In this document: piece after piece, positions 10,969-22,306 of the stretch | Position numbering within the stretch: the first letter of the stretch is position 1 | How the letters are laid out: each line of letters starts with the position of its first letter | Assembly (NCBI RefSeq): GCF_000208745.1 | Contig: NC_030855.1 | Coordinates: 14,521,564 to 14,585,563 of the forward strand | Direction: 5' to 3' | DNA from: Theobroma cacao | Lineage: Eukaryota; Streptophyta; Magnoliopsida; Malvales; Malvaceae | DNA length: 64,000 bases | Translations under genes and position numbers: made by a program | The notes under the pieces: generated by a model | What the model was told of the DNA's origin: nothing | Database searches by the model: none | What the model saw: the letters and a program-made list of their open reading frames with translations, nothing else

Positions 10969-11613
10969 CAAGTGCTCACAACATTTATGAAGGTTGGAAG
11001 ACTTTAAAACACAACTCAAAAGAGAAGAATTTAGCAAAAATCATTCAATACTCTTTGTACTCTTTTTCAAGCGTTTAAGTCTTCTGTTGTAGCATTTATT
11101 GAGCCTTCATTGCTTGTTCTTTTCGTCACCAAACATTTTACTTATTTAGCCTTTAAAAGGTATCCCAGCTACATTTACATACCTCTCATTGTATTCACTT
11201 GAGTGGTTATACCTTAAGCAATATAAAAGGTAGAGTGGTTGTGCTTTAACCATAAAAAGGCATTGTATTGAAAGGTTGTGCTTGATCCACAAAAGGAATT
11301 GTATTGAATTCTAATTCAATAGTGGATTTTAAAAACCTTAGTGAATCTAAAGGAGAGGACATAGGGAAGGATGTTGAACCTCTATGAAAACTATTGTGTT
11401 GATTTTCTTCCTTTTTACTCCTTTAATTTCACTTGCGTTTCCAACCTTTCTTACTTTTCAAGAAGTAAATTGTCTTGTTTATTTTCAAATTGGGGATCTG
11501 GATCAAGGGAATTCTATTTTCTCAAAATTAAGAAAAGGGATTATCAAAATTTCAAAAACATTTCAATTCACCCTCCTGTTGGAATTAGTCACATTGAGCT
11601 TATTGCACTAACA

Positions 11614-11989
11614 CATGTAATTTTTTTTCTTTAATTTTATTTTGAGTTATTCATGTCAAAATTCAAAGCTTCACACTTTTGGGAAAAAGAAAAAAGAGAT
11701 CAAGTGATGAAAAATATAAATTCCCTCTATTTTATAAATCTCTCTAGTTTCTAAGGTACTACTTAGATATATGACATTTTTGGGTTGAAAATTTTAATAT
11801 TAAATTGTTGAAGTGTAAATGTGTAGATTGGTATAACACATGGCGCGTACACTGCACCAAATACACTTTAATCCTTCTGTCACAAATGGCAGATTACACG
11901 CTTACAAGTAACACCCTAAAAACATCGCACCCTAACAGACAAAAAAAATACAGCCTACGATAATTACATAGCAGCATGAAGCAGAACCA
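11614..11989. other. AT-rich intergenic sequence, nothing recognised
   Basis: No coding frame, repeat border or RNA gene is apparent apart from its low GC content. Confidence 0.5.
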
Positions 11990-12265
11990 TCTAATATTAA
12001 CAACAAAAACAAAACATATCTCTTCTATCAACGCCCATCTTTTATGACCAGAAGCCTCTCACTACACTCCAATTCACTCTTCGCAAAAATTGTCTTATTC
12101 CATACTGCCAACAAACCGCCGGACTTCCCAATACAAAGACAGAACGCCTAGCAAAAGTTGTCATCCCGCCATGTAGATCTGTCCACCCATCTCTCATCTA
12201 GTTTCTCCAACTTGGTTTCCTGAATCAGGACCATATCGGCTCCTCTGCTTGAAATTACATTTTAA
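11990..12265 (-). pseudogene. LINE (L1-type) endonuclease fragment
   Basis: On the minus strand from about 12262 the frame reads SSRGADMVLIQETKLEKLDE, followed by a stop and then GKSGGLLAVWNKTIFAKSEL and VVNI. MVLIQETKLE is the conserved block around the catalytic Glu of the APE-like endonuclease of plant L1 elements, and GGLLAVWNK matches the following GG-LL-W block. It is under 100 residues long, with at least one stop, and has no reverse transcriptase nearby. Confidence 0.75.
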
Positions 12266-12855
12266 TTTATTGAAGATTTAACTCTCCCTCATTATTGTTT
12301 TTATCAAACTTTGAATATATCATATGTGACTCATATTATTCACGTGCTTGTAAACCATAATTAATGTTTCGATAAAAACAAAAGAGAAAATCATATTTAA
12401 ACGACTAGATCTCACAAATGAGTCTAACATAAAATGAAAGGGCTAAAGTGCGTCGATCCCCCATATAATGCTTTTCTTCCGTTCAATTAGAGCAAATATC
12501 CTAGTCAAGGCTTTTCTTCCGTTCTCTACCCTATACTACGTTTGCCAAACCTCTTTTTTTTTTTTTCAAATTAATCATCAGAACAAATTTCATATATAAT
12601 GTTTATATGTTCTAATAATTTAGAGAGTGAAGCCATAAGGTGTAAGTTCAAATTTAATCTCATCTTAATCTTTCTCATCTGTATTTTAAAAAAAGAAATT
12701 AAAAGATAAAAAACATTAATAAATCAAAACATATAAAATATTATAATTTACATCCTTTTTACACTAAAGAACAGGCAGTATGTTATTTTTCGTTTATTAT
12801 TCTCCCTTTTTTCAAAAACAAATTATTAGACTAATTTTAACTTTTTTTTTTAACA
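12266..12855. other. AT-rich intergenic sequence, nothing recognised
   Basis: Poly-A/T runs only. A short repeat of CTTTTCTTCCGTTC occurs near 12472 and 12511. No gene seen. Confidence 0.5.
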
Positions 12856-14028
12856 ATTATTTATATGTTCGTTTCTCTTCTTATACATGCACATAGGTGT
12901 GGTGGGTATACCTAAGTCTAATAATCAAATTGAGACCAATCTAGTTGTGGTCCAAGGGAGATAGATTTTTGAGATGTTGGACGCTATGCTTTTATTTTTC
13001 TTTTAATAATTAGGTCATATTTATTATAAGTAATATCCTTTCCCTCTCCTAACTTCTTAAGTGATTCAATTCGTCTTCATTACATTACTTTTTAATTATC
13101 TTTCATATTAATTGACCCTCATGTCTAGATTTATGTAGCATATATGTGCACATAAGATTTATTGAAACACATTGTCACTTTCTAAAGTAGTTGTATTAAG
13201 GTATAATATTTGAAAAGTTTCTAAATTATTTAAGAAAATTTAAATAAGTCCTCATTCTTTTATTACATTCAATTAAGTACATGTACTTTTATTTTGGATC
13301 AAATAAGACCCTATGACTAATGGTTGACTAATTACCATTAGTCAAAATGTCACTTATCATTTTATGCTCGGATGTCACTGAAGTGAAAGGTGAAAAATGT
13401 CATGTGATCATGTCATTATGCCATATTAACATACCACATCATCATCAAATATGATGTCATGACCCAAACCTAAAGATCATAACCGACGTGAGGATCCAGT
13501 AGGCGAAACTCACAAGACCCACACAAGCCTCAAAAACAAATAATCAAATAAGTTGACATATAGATATTTAGACAAATAATAGCACAACGGAATTCCTTTT
13601 TATAAATATATTTAGTTTTAAAGTCAATTACATATTTGCACCTTAGCACGTAAGTCAACACACTCTGTGCTTAACCATAACAGATGTACTTTTAGGTACT
13701 ATACACGAACAAGCCGCACCATGGCTAACATAATGGATCTCAACCCTTGTAGAACAAACTAAACAAAAATACATTGGCAACACAATTGCCAATGAGACCA
13801 GAAACAAAACTACGACTAGTGGAGTGGACTCGTTGAATGACAATTGCCTACTGGATGCCAAGTCAATCTACGGAACGAACGTTAGCTACTCGCTCCTCGC
13901 AATGCTATTAATCTGCAGATGACAATTAATTGGGGTAAATCTTGCAAACTTAATGAGTAAGTGTGGAAGGAAACAAGCTCAGAAATTGAAGAGTTTTGAC
14001 TCCAAACAAATAATACAGAATATGCAAC
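12856..14028. repeat. Tandem duplication of about 1.17 kb, copy 1
   Basis: It starts TTATTTATATGTTCGTTTCT and aligns along its length with 14029-15207. Matching landmarks are TTATACATGC (12881 / 14053), TGTCATGACCC / TGTCACCACCC (13455 / 14638) and AATACAGAATATGCAACTT at the end of both copies. Point differences and small indels are common, so the duplication is old. The copy holds about 600 bp of unknown sequence plus about 570 bp of a gypsy-type LTR. Confidence 0.85.
13455..14028 (-). mobile_element. Partial gypsy-type LTR end in duplication copy 1
   Basis: TGTCATGACCCAAACC at 13455 resembles TGTCACGACCCAAATTGAG at 23338, the 3' end of a minus-strand LTR. Only about 570 bp are present because the tandem duplication breakpoint cuts it. 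The ORF at 13655-13861 is not supported by any motif. Confidence 0.55.
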
Positions 14029-15207
14029 TTATTTATATATTTGTTTCTCTTCTTATACATGCACAGAAGTGTGGTGGGTATATGTAAGTCTGATAATCAA
14101 ACTTGAGACAAATCTAGTTATGGTCTAGGGGAGATAGATTTTTGAGATGTTGGATGTTATGCTTTTATTTTCTTTTAATAGTTAGGTCATATTTATTATA
14201 GGTAATATCCCTTCCCTCTGCTAACTTCTTAAGTGATTCAATTCTTTTACATTACGTTGCTTTTAATTTTATTTTTAATTATCTTTCATATTAATTGACC
14301 CTCATGGCTAGAATTATATAGCATATATGTGTACATAACTTTTACCGAAACGCATTGTTACTATCTAATGTAGTTGTTTTAAGGTATAATATTTGAAAAG
14401 TTCCTAAACTATTCAAGAAAATTTAAATAAGTCATTATTTTTTTATTACATTCAATCAAGTCCATATACTTTTACTTTGGATCAAATAAGACCTTATGAC
14501 TAATGGTTGACTAATTACCATTTATCAAAATGTCACTTGTCATTTTATACCCAGATACCACTGAAGTGAAAGGTGAAAATTGTCACATAATTATGTCATC
14601 TTGTCATATTAACATACCACATCATCATCAATTATGATGTCACCACCCAAACCTAGAGGTCATAATTGACAGGAGGATCCAATAGGCAAAGCCCACAAGA
14701 CCCACACAAGCCTTAAAAACAAAAAATCAAATAACCTGACATATATATATTCAGACAAATAATAGGGCAACAGAATTCCTTTATATAAATATATTTAGTT
14801 TTGCACTTAATTACATATTTGCACCTTAGCACGTAAGTCAATGCACTCTATGCTCAACCATAACAGAAGTACTTTTAGGTATTATACACAAACAAGACGC
14901 ACCAAAACAAACTAGATCTCTACCCGTACAAAAACTGAGAAAAAATACATCGGCAACATATTTGCCAACAAGACCAGAAACAAGACTACGACCAACAGAG
15001 TAGACTCGTCGAATTAGAATTGCCTATGGGATGCCAAGTCATTCTATAGAACGGGCGTTATCTATTCGCTCCTTTCAATGCTATTAATCTGCACATGGCA
15101 ATTAATTGGGGTAAGTCTTACAAACTCAATGAGTAGATGCGAAAGGAAACAAGCTCAGAAACGGAAGTGTTTTTACTCAAAACAGATAATACAGAATATG
15201 CAACTTT
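14029..15207. repeat. Tandem duplication of about 1.17 kb, copy 2
   Basis: Copy 2 of the 12856-14028 unit. From 15207 on the LTR continues beyond the duplicated part, so copy 2 keeps the original right-hand context and copy 1 is the added one. Confidence 0.85.
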
Positions 15208-16845
15208 TAAATATGCATATAACATGTAAATCAAATGCACAAATATATGGCATGCTTAAGCCAATATAGATACCAAATAAAGGCTAGCTTAAAAGCCCAT
15301 CCTATAACTCAAATTGTTTAAAGTAGGGTCCAGGTTCGACCTTTTATTGAATTGGGATCTTTCCCTTATAAACAAATTTCATTTTGAATATACAGTACCT
15401 TGAGGGTTTATCTTCCCCTTGCTGATCATCAAATCCTTATCAAAATAGAATGCCTCCCTTAAGCATAAAATCAGATGCTAATTGAAACACATGGCTCAGA
15501 TATTTCCCCAAGTTCAAAATACAAGAACTCCCAGAGAACCTTAAATTGATGGCTTACTTTTAGTTCATAAACTTCTTGCTAGTCTAATAGATTCCAAGCT
15601 AATCTTTAAGCCCATTTATCTGCCATACTTAAATACAGAAACTCTTACATGGAGCTATACCAGAACTAATATTTCATAAGTCATTGCCCTTAAGCAATCA
15701 TATTCATAACTAGCCTTTTAATTCTTAGGCTACATGCAAGCATGGTAGATTTTAAGCTCACCTTAGAGCTAGTTAATATGCTAAGCATAACAGGCCTTAG
15801 CTTATCCTTAAGCTAGTCCAAATATTAAGCATAACAGGTCCTAGCTTTTCCTTATGCTAGTTCGTGTGTCGAGCCTTTTAGGTGAAAATCAGATATACCA
15901 AATCAAAATTTAATTAAGCAAATGGTAGAAGCTTAATTGTAGAATAACAGAAATTCATGTGCAGATAACAAAAGATATCATAATATAACAGAAGCTTACC
16001 TTTAAGCTAATTCTAATGCTAAGCCTAAGGGGCTTTACCAAACACAACAAATCAGATTTAAACGGATCATACTAACATTAAAAATTCATTGAGATGGTGC
16101 TTATCAACAAAAATCAAAAGCTAACAAAAAGCTATCAGAAAAGCTTAAGGCAAATCAAATTTAAGTTTAGCAACAACAATCAGAAACTTACCCTGAACAG
16201 AAACTCATTAGAATAAATAGATGCTCATGAACTGAAAATGGAAGGTAACAGAAGAGGGGTTCTACAGGAACTCCATTCTACAAAACCACATCATTGTCCA
16301 AAATCATTACCATTCAATGACATAAAACTAAAGGTGACATAAAAGTGGTCCTCAAGACACCACTATATAGAAATCATTCATTTTTCTATGTCGAAGCCAT
16401 CAATGGAATAATCAATCTCATTAGATCATAACATCACTCAACTAATGCCGAAGCCACTAACGAAATAATTCACCTACCAAAGTAATGTCATCGCTTGGTA
16501 TGAAGTTCATCGAACCGAATTAGATAATTAGTTCCATGTAAACTATTATTCCATTTTGTAGATAAATACTATCAGAACCTTAACATCAACTAGATGTAGG
16601 TATGGCAAGCTTAATAAACAAGGCAATGCAAAAATAACAAGGTCAATAGATAGGACACCAATATCTAGATACATTTTCAAAATGCTAACAGCATCTAAAT
16701 GCAAGCAAGGCAAGCTCAATAGATCATTTCAATTAGAAAAAATCAAACTTGAATAGATTTAGGACCTTAGTCTCATCTGCGTATGTTCTTAGAGAGTTAA
16801 CGTCCAATAGATGTAGGTTTGGCAAGTTCAATAAGCATTACAATG
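14638..16845 (-). mobile_element. Gypsy-type LTR, minus strand, interrupted by a Sirevirus
   Basis: It begins at 14638 with TGTCACCACCCAAACC. Internal words such as 'gaagccactaacgaaataa' near 16450 resemble 'taagtcactaacagataaa' near 24350 in the solo LTR at 23338, so it is probably the same broad family. There is no coding signal. It is interrupted at 16846 by the Sirevirus and probably resumes at 22070. Confidence 0.5.
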
Positions 16846-16999
16846 TGTTAACTCCATATGTTTTTTATGATAACAAAACATTCCTCATTCATTAATGTCT
16901 AATCTTGTTGTTTAAGTGTGCAGGATTTAATTTAATACTCCTAACAAAGTTTTTAATTAACGGCAAGTCAAGGAGCTGGCTAAGTTTAATGAAGAGTTA

Positions 17000-17620
17000 A
17001 TCAGTTAAGAGGGAAAAAACAACTAATGAACAAAAACAGAACCTTAGTAACTGATTATCTAGGGACCTTAATCAAGTAAGGCATGGTTGTGTGACAAGCT
17101 AAAAATAAATAAAAATATGCAAGTATTTAATTTTTATTATTATTAATAAAATAATTACAGGGTAGTTGGGCCTTGTGAGAATTTCCAGCATAAAAAAAAT
17201 AGAAATATGCTAATTGGTTAAGAAATCTGGTTAATTGGTTTGAGCATAAGGTCCTAGTATCTTTAAGCGCAAAAAACAAGTTTGAAAATATAGTTAACTA
17301 TTGAAGGGAGCCAAAATGGAGAAGTTTAAAATTCGAAGATCGTTTGGTCGATTAAAACTAATTTTAATCGGTTATGGTTGAAAGAAGTAAAGCTTCAATT
17401 AGTTGAGGGAAGAGCTAACCAATTAGAGAAAAGTTTATAATCGGTTAGAGCCTACCATACTAGCTAGAGGAAGTCTGTTGAAGAAGAGAAGTTTGAAGAC
17501 TAAGAACTCTTAATCGGTTAGAGCCTTCTGTAATTGGTTAGAGCAGAGACCACAACAGCAGGATAGTGCACGGGAGAAAAGTTGTAATCGATTAAAGTTT
17601 CCTTTAATCGATTAGCCGAA
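17000..17620 (+). repeat. Array of paired TAATCGGTTA / TAATCGATTA palindromes in the LTR
   Basis: The pair at 17584-17616 (TAATCGATTAAAG, then TTTAATCGATTAGC) is perfect. Degenerate pairs lie at about 17347-17376, 17395-17427, 17437-17468 and 17510-17543, and older ones at 17000-17075 and 17210-17240. Spacing within pairs is about 8-15 bp and between pairs about 45-75 bp. The last pair ends about 120 bp before the TATA box. Confidence 0.75.
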
Positions 17621-17735
17621 GTTTGTCTCCCTTTTTTGATTTTAAACACTAATGGATAAAACAAGGGTTAAAAGTGCATCAAGTCATTTTCAACAGTTAG
17701 AAATTGTCTCTAACAAAAAAATCTGACTCCTTAGG

Positions 17736-17743
17736 TATAAAAG
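17736..17743 (+). promoter_or_regulatory. Probable LTR TATA box
   Basis: TATAAAAG sits in the 5' LTR. The 3' LTR has the matching GTATAAAGGAAGCCC near 21516. Confidence 0.55.
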
Positions 17744-18290
17744 GAAGCCCCAACGGTCAAAGAAAAGAGATTTGACGAGAAATAAGCCATTCTGAGCAAA
17801 AAGAAAAATATTCTTCACCAAAAACAATTGTTCTTTATTCCAAATCTAGAAGAAGTGTTTGAGCTTGATCGTAGTCTGTCCAGACTTGTAAAGGTACTTA
17901 GCTATACTTGTTTTTTCTTCTCTTTCTTGGAAAATTAGAGTGTGGGAAGCACTCTAAAACTTATTATAAGGGATTAGAGCTTGGGTTAGAAGCTCATCTT
18001 GTAAAAGTTTGGTGAAAGCTAATAATTCCACTACTATAGTGAAGTTGGGTTGAAAATCCTTGATTGGGAAATCAAGGTAGTGGATGTAGGTTAAGGAGAT
18101 CGAACCACTATAAATACTCTTGCACTATCCATTTCTCTTTACCCTTCTTTACTTGGTGTCTTGTAATTCTAACAAGTTCTAGTCCTTCCCTTCATCTAAT
18201 TGATTAAAAGCTCTTCATGCTCTAAAGGGTTGAATAGAAAATTTTTAGTGTTATTCACCTTCCCTCTAGCTCTTCAATGGGACCAACAAT

Positions 18291-18303
18291 TGGTATTAGA
18301 GCC
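18291..18303 (+). other. tRNA-Met primer binding site
   Basis: TGGTATTAGAGCC follows the LTR end by 2 bp and differs by one base from the usual TGGTATCAGAGCC. Confidence 0.85.
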
Positions 18304-18316
18304 ATACCCTCAAATT

Positions 18317-19508
18317 ATGGCTTAACATCCTCGGGGAAGATCCACAAGACTTTGCAAAAGTCAGTTGTTGTTGAGGGTCAATCCACAAATAAGCCTCATC
18401 TATTTGATGGATCAAATTATGCTTATTAGAGCACTAAGATGTCTAAATACATTAGAGCCCTTGACTATAAAATGTGGGATGTAATCACAAAAGGACCCTA
18501 TGTTCTCATCTCACCTAATTTTGTCACTAGTGAGAAAATGCCTAAGCCAAGAACTGAGTGGACTGAAGCTAAAGTAAAAAAAGTCCAAACAAATTTTAAC
18601 GCCATTAACACCCTTCACTATGCATTGACTCCTTTAGAATTCAACAAAATCTCTAGATGTACTTGCAGCTAAAGAGATTTGGGAAAAACTTAAAGTCATT
18701 CATCAAGGGACTTCACAAGTAAAAGAGTCTAAAATTGCCTTACTCATCCATAATTATGAAATGTTTAAAATGGAACTGGGTGAAAATGTCACTACCATGT
18801 TTAACAAGTTTACCAAATTTACAAACATGCTCAATCAACTTAGAAAAACCATTCCTGAACATGAGTTAGTAAAAAGGCTTCTTAGATGCCTCCCTAAAAG
18901 CTGAAAACCAAAGGTCACTGCTATCTGAGAGGCCATGGATCTTAATGTAGTCACAATTGATAAAATTTGTGGCTCACTCCTCACACATGAACTTGAAATG
19001 AAAGAAGAACAGGAAGAGGAAAAAGAAATAAGCCAAAGAAAAGAAGAAAATTCTTGCACTCAAAATCAGCACACTTGAGGAAAAATTAGAAGAGTTGTTA
19101 AGTGATGATGATGAAGAGCTAGCCATGATGGCCAAAAAATTTAGAAAGCTGATGGGGCAAAAAGGCAAAAGGTTTAGGAGAAGAAATTTCAATAAAGATC
19201 AAGGTTCCACTTGGAAAAGCAAGTACAAGGTCGATTTTAGTAAGAATGATGAAATGATGTGTTTAGAATGCAAACAACTTGGACACTTTGGATCAAAATG
19301 TCCATCACTAAATGAAGAATCTTCAAAAACGATGAAGAAACGAAAAAAGGCAATGGTGTCAGCAACATGGTCCAACAATGACTCCATAAGCTCAGAAGAA
19401 GAAAATGAAAAATTGGAAGAAAGAGCAAATTTTTGCTTGATGCCAAAAGAGGAAGAATGTGAGGTAACTCTAATTCTTGTGATATTTCTTATGATGATTT
19501 CAAGATGA
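18317..19508 (+). pseudogene. Sirevirus gag, broken
   Basis: The probable start is the ATG at 18317, followed at once by a stop. The recognisable frame goes FDGSNYAY, an in-frame stop, then KYIRALDYKMWDVITKGP, the start of the copia gag (UBN2-type) domain. It continues across a frameshift with AKEIWEKLKVIHQGTSQVKE and EHELVKRLLRCLPKS. A later open frame (19095-19508) holds a CCHC zinc knuckle, CLECKQLGHFGSKC, with C-x2-C-x4-H-x4-C spacing intact. The tail is acidic and serine-rich. At least four stops or frameshifts are present. Confidence 0.85.
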
Positions 19509-21085
19509 ATATGATTGTTTATATGCTGAATTTGAAAAACTTGCATTAAAATATAAAGCTATGAGAAAGAAAGTTATGGCATTAGATGATGAACTAAAAA
19601 AAATAAAGCATGGATTAATTTTATTGTTGATCAAAGAAGCATTTTTCAAATAGAACTTGAGCACTCCAAAATTCAAAGAGTAGTAGATGAAAATCTTGCA
19701 CTTAAAGTCTTAATGGAGGAAAGTTCAAAACTGAAAATGAAAATTGAAGGGAAACCAAAAGAAATGCAAATTTTAGAAAGAAAATCAATGCATTTTCAAG
19801 TTATTGCTATGCGTGTGGCAAGAAAGCTTATTTGTCTTATGATTGCAATCATGATGGATATAACCCTTTCAAAACCAAATTAGTTTGGGTACCTAAAGGG
19901 TCTCATATGTTAACTAACCCCCAAGAACCCATCAAAGCATGGATGCCTATGAAAAAAAAATAAAAACTTGTTTTGTAGGTTGAGCAAGAGCAAAAGGAAC
20001 ACTGTTTGAAAGCTCAAGCAAATGAGAAGTAGCCTTGATACTTGGATAGTGGCTGCTCAAGGCACATGACTAGAATTGAAGATTTGTTTGTCCAACTTGA
20101 TAGAAAGAAAAGCGGCACTGTTGTTTACAACTCCAAAGGTATCAACTAAGGATATGGAACCATTGGTAACACTTCTCAAACTTTAATCAAGCATGTTTTA
20201 TTTGTTAAAAGTCTAAAGCATAACTTGTTAAGCATTAGTCAATTTTGTGATAGAAGATTTAGAATTTTCTTTGATTGTCATGTATGCCATGTGATTGACA
20301 TTGACACTAACAAAGTTGTATTCATTAACATAAGATTTGAAAATGTTTAAGTGATTTTTCTTGATGAAATTTATTTTAAAAAAAAGTCTTATCTTGTGGC
20401 TAATGATGTGTGTGATAGTTGGTTGTGGTATAGAAGACTAAGACATGCTAGCATGGACACCTTTTCAAAGATTTTAAGAAAAGTTTTGGTTATTGAACTT
20501 TCAGAGATTTCTTTTTAAAATGATAAAGTTTGTAATGCGTGTCAATTTGGAAAGCAAGTTAAAAGTTCTTTTAAATCAAAGAAAGTGATACCAACTTCTA
20601 AACCACTTGAATTATTGCACATTGTCTTGTTTAGACCTATTGATGTTATTAACATAAGGGCAAGTCATATGGTTTTGTTACTGTTGATGATTACTCTAGG
20701 TATACTTGATTGTATTTAGTTGCTCACAAAGATGATGCATTGCATGCATTTTTTAAACATTGTAAGAAACTGTAAAATGAAAAAGCGGTTTCCATTGTTA
20801 GCATTAGAAGTGACCAGGGTGATGAATTTGCAAAATTGTGATTTTGAAATATTTTGCAATGAAAATGGTTTTAATCACAATTTTTCAGTGCTTAGAACTC
20901 CACAACAAATGAAGTGGTTAAAAGGAAAAATAGGACTTTAAAAAAAATAGCAAGAACAATGCTCTGTTTTAAACAATGAAAAACACACCTTGGGAAATTT
21001 TGATGCTAAGAGTGATGAAACTATTTTTTTAGATTATGGACTAAATTCTAAAGTCTATAGAGTGTCTAACAAAAGATCTTTAGAT
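19509..21085 (+). pseudogene. Copia pol fragment: protease and integrase, broken
   Basis: A second zinc knuckle near 19802 is damaged: CYACGKKAYLSYDC has Tyr where His is expected. The protease active site DSGCSRHMT lies at about 20040. The integrase zinc region follows: LWYRRLRHASM near 20428 and CNACQFGKQ near 20535. The integrase core gives VDDYSRYT and DQGDEF, and then FDAKSDETIFLDYGLNSK near 21000. Stops and frameshifts occur throughout. The pol frame stops at about 21085, where it runs straight into LTR sequence, so RT and RNase H are deleted. Confidence 0.85.
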
Positions 21086-22064
21086 ATAGACGAGTCTATA
21101 TGGAGAAGTTCAAAATTTGAAGATTTTCTGGTCGATTAAAACTGATTTTAAAATGGTAAAGCTTGAATCAGTTAAGGGAAGAGCTAACCAATTAGAGGAA
21201 AACTGCTGTGTAGAGAAGTGAAAACAGAAAGTTTGTAATTGGTTAGAGCTTGCCATAACTAGTTAAAGGAAGTCTGCTGAAGAAGAAAAGTCTGAAAACT
21301 GAGTCCTTTTAATCAGTTAGAGCAAAGAACACAACAGCAAAATAGTGCAAGTTAGAGAAGCTATAATCAGTTAGAACTGTTTGTAACCAATTAGCTGAAG
21401 TGTGTCTCTTTTTTTCGAATTTAAACACTAAAGGACAAAATAATGGCTAGAAATGCATTAGAGTTATTTCTAACAGCTAAAAATTATCTCCAACAAAAAA
21501 ATTTGACTCCTTCGGTATAAAGGAAGCCCTAAGGATCAAAGAAAAGAGATTTGAAGAGAGAAAAGCCATTTTGAGCAAAAAGAAAAACATTTTTCACCAA
21601 AAACACTTGTTTTTCATTCCAAATCTAGAAAAAAGTGTTTGAGCTTGATTGTAATCTCCAGACTTGTAAAAGTACTTAGTTGTACTTCTTTTTCTTCTCT
21701 TTCTTGGGAAATTAGAGTGTGGCAAGCACTCTAAAACTTGTTGTAAGGGATTAGAGCTTGGATTAGAAGCTTACCTTGTAAAAACTAGGTGGAAGCTGAT
21801 AATTCCACTAGTATAGTGAAGTTTGGTTGAAAATTCTTGATTGGGAGATCAAGGTAATGGATGTAGGTCAAGGGGACTGAACCATTATAAATACTCTTAC
21901 ATTGTTCCTTTCTCTTGACTCCTCTTTACTTGGTGTCTTGTAATTCTAACAAGTTCTAATCCTTCCCTTCATCAAGTTAATTAAAAGCTCTTTAAGCTTT
22001 AAAGGGCTAAATAGAAAATTTTTAGTGCTATTCCCCCTCTTCTAGCACTCCAACGGGACCAACA
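21085..22064 (+). mobile_element. 3' LTR of the Sirevirus, 5' part deleted
   Basis: It starts inside the LTR with GGAGAAGTTCAAAATTTGAA, the equivalent of about 17318 in the 5' LTR, and ends with the same GGGACCAACA. The palindrome words are more decayed than in the 5' LTR. Confidence 0.85.
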
Positions 22065-22069
22065 CAATG

Positions 22070-22306
22070 TGTAAACATTCAAAACTATCAGATTTAGAAC
22101 TGTACTCACTTACAAGTACCAATCACAATTTCCACCATGTGGCTCATACACAGATCGAAAACCTCATAAAGGTCGTTTGAATATTCAAAACGTTTGAAAA
22201 CTACTTGTTTCCCATTTTGTAGAACTATACATATAGACATATATATGTTTTCAAAAAAATTCAATTTTAGATACTATATCAAAATCAGATAGTAACCTAG
22301 GTACTT
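22070..22306 (-). mobile_element. Probable remainder of the gypsy-type LTR split by the Sirevirus
   Basis: AT-rich, without genes. It directly follows the right-hand target duplication of the Sirevirus, so it was contiguous with 16845 before that insertion. Its right border, where the next Sirevirus LTR begins, is approximate. Confidence 0.4.

Larger units (their letters stand above)
9907..11613 (+). mobile_element. Sirevirus relic: 3' non-coding tail and 3' LTR
   Basis: After a stretch without clear ORF (9907-10230), two polypurine tracts are followed by an LTR at 10417-11613. The layout matches the ends of the Sireviruses at 1348 and 46942. Everything upstream of 9907, including pol, is missing. 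The right border is the LTR end CTAACA at 11613; no target duplication can be tested. Confidence 0.65.
10417..11613 (+). mobile_element. Sirevirus 3' LTR, 1197 bp
   Basis: The LTR starts just after the terminal polypurine tract with CGTTAAACTTAAAG (TG has become CG) and ends TTATTGCACTAACA. The other Sirevirus LTR ends here, TATCTAACA at 48511 and TTATTGCATTAATA at 26645, are alike. It holds the TATCGATA palindrome array and a TATA box. The two ORFs of 75-87 codons near 11371-11634 are shadows inside the LTR. Confidence 0.7.
16846..18288 (+). mobile_element. 5' LTR of the Sirevirus, 1443 bp
   Basis: It starts TGTTAACTCC and ends GGGACCAACA. From about 17313 it matches the 3' LTR at 21085-22064. 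It contains a TAATCGATTA palindrome array and a TATA box. Confidence 0.9.
16846..22064 (+). mobile_element. Sirevirus-type copia element with both LTRs and target duplication, internally deleted
   Basis: The 5' LTR starts TGTTAACTCC at 16846 and the 3' LTR ends GGGACCAACA at 22064. The 5 bp on each side are identical: CAATG at 16841-16845 and 22065-22069, a clean insertion. The order is LTR, tRNA-Met primer site, gag, protease, integrase, LTR. Reverse transcriptase, RNase H, env-like ORF, polypurine tract and the first part of the 3' LTR are missing, removed in one deletion that joins the integrase directly to the LTR near 21085. Total length is 5.2 kb. All frames are broken, so the element is inactive. 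Confidence 0.9.
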
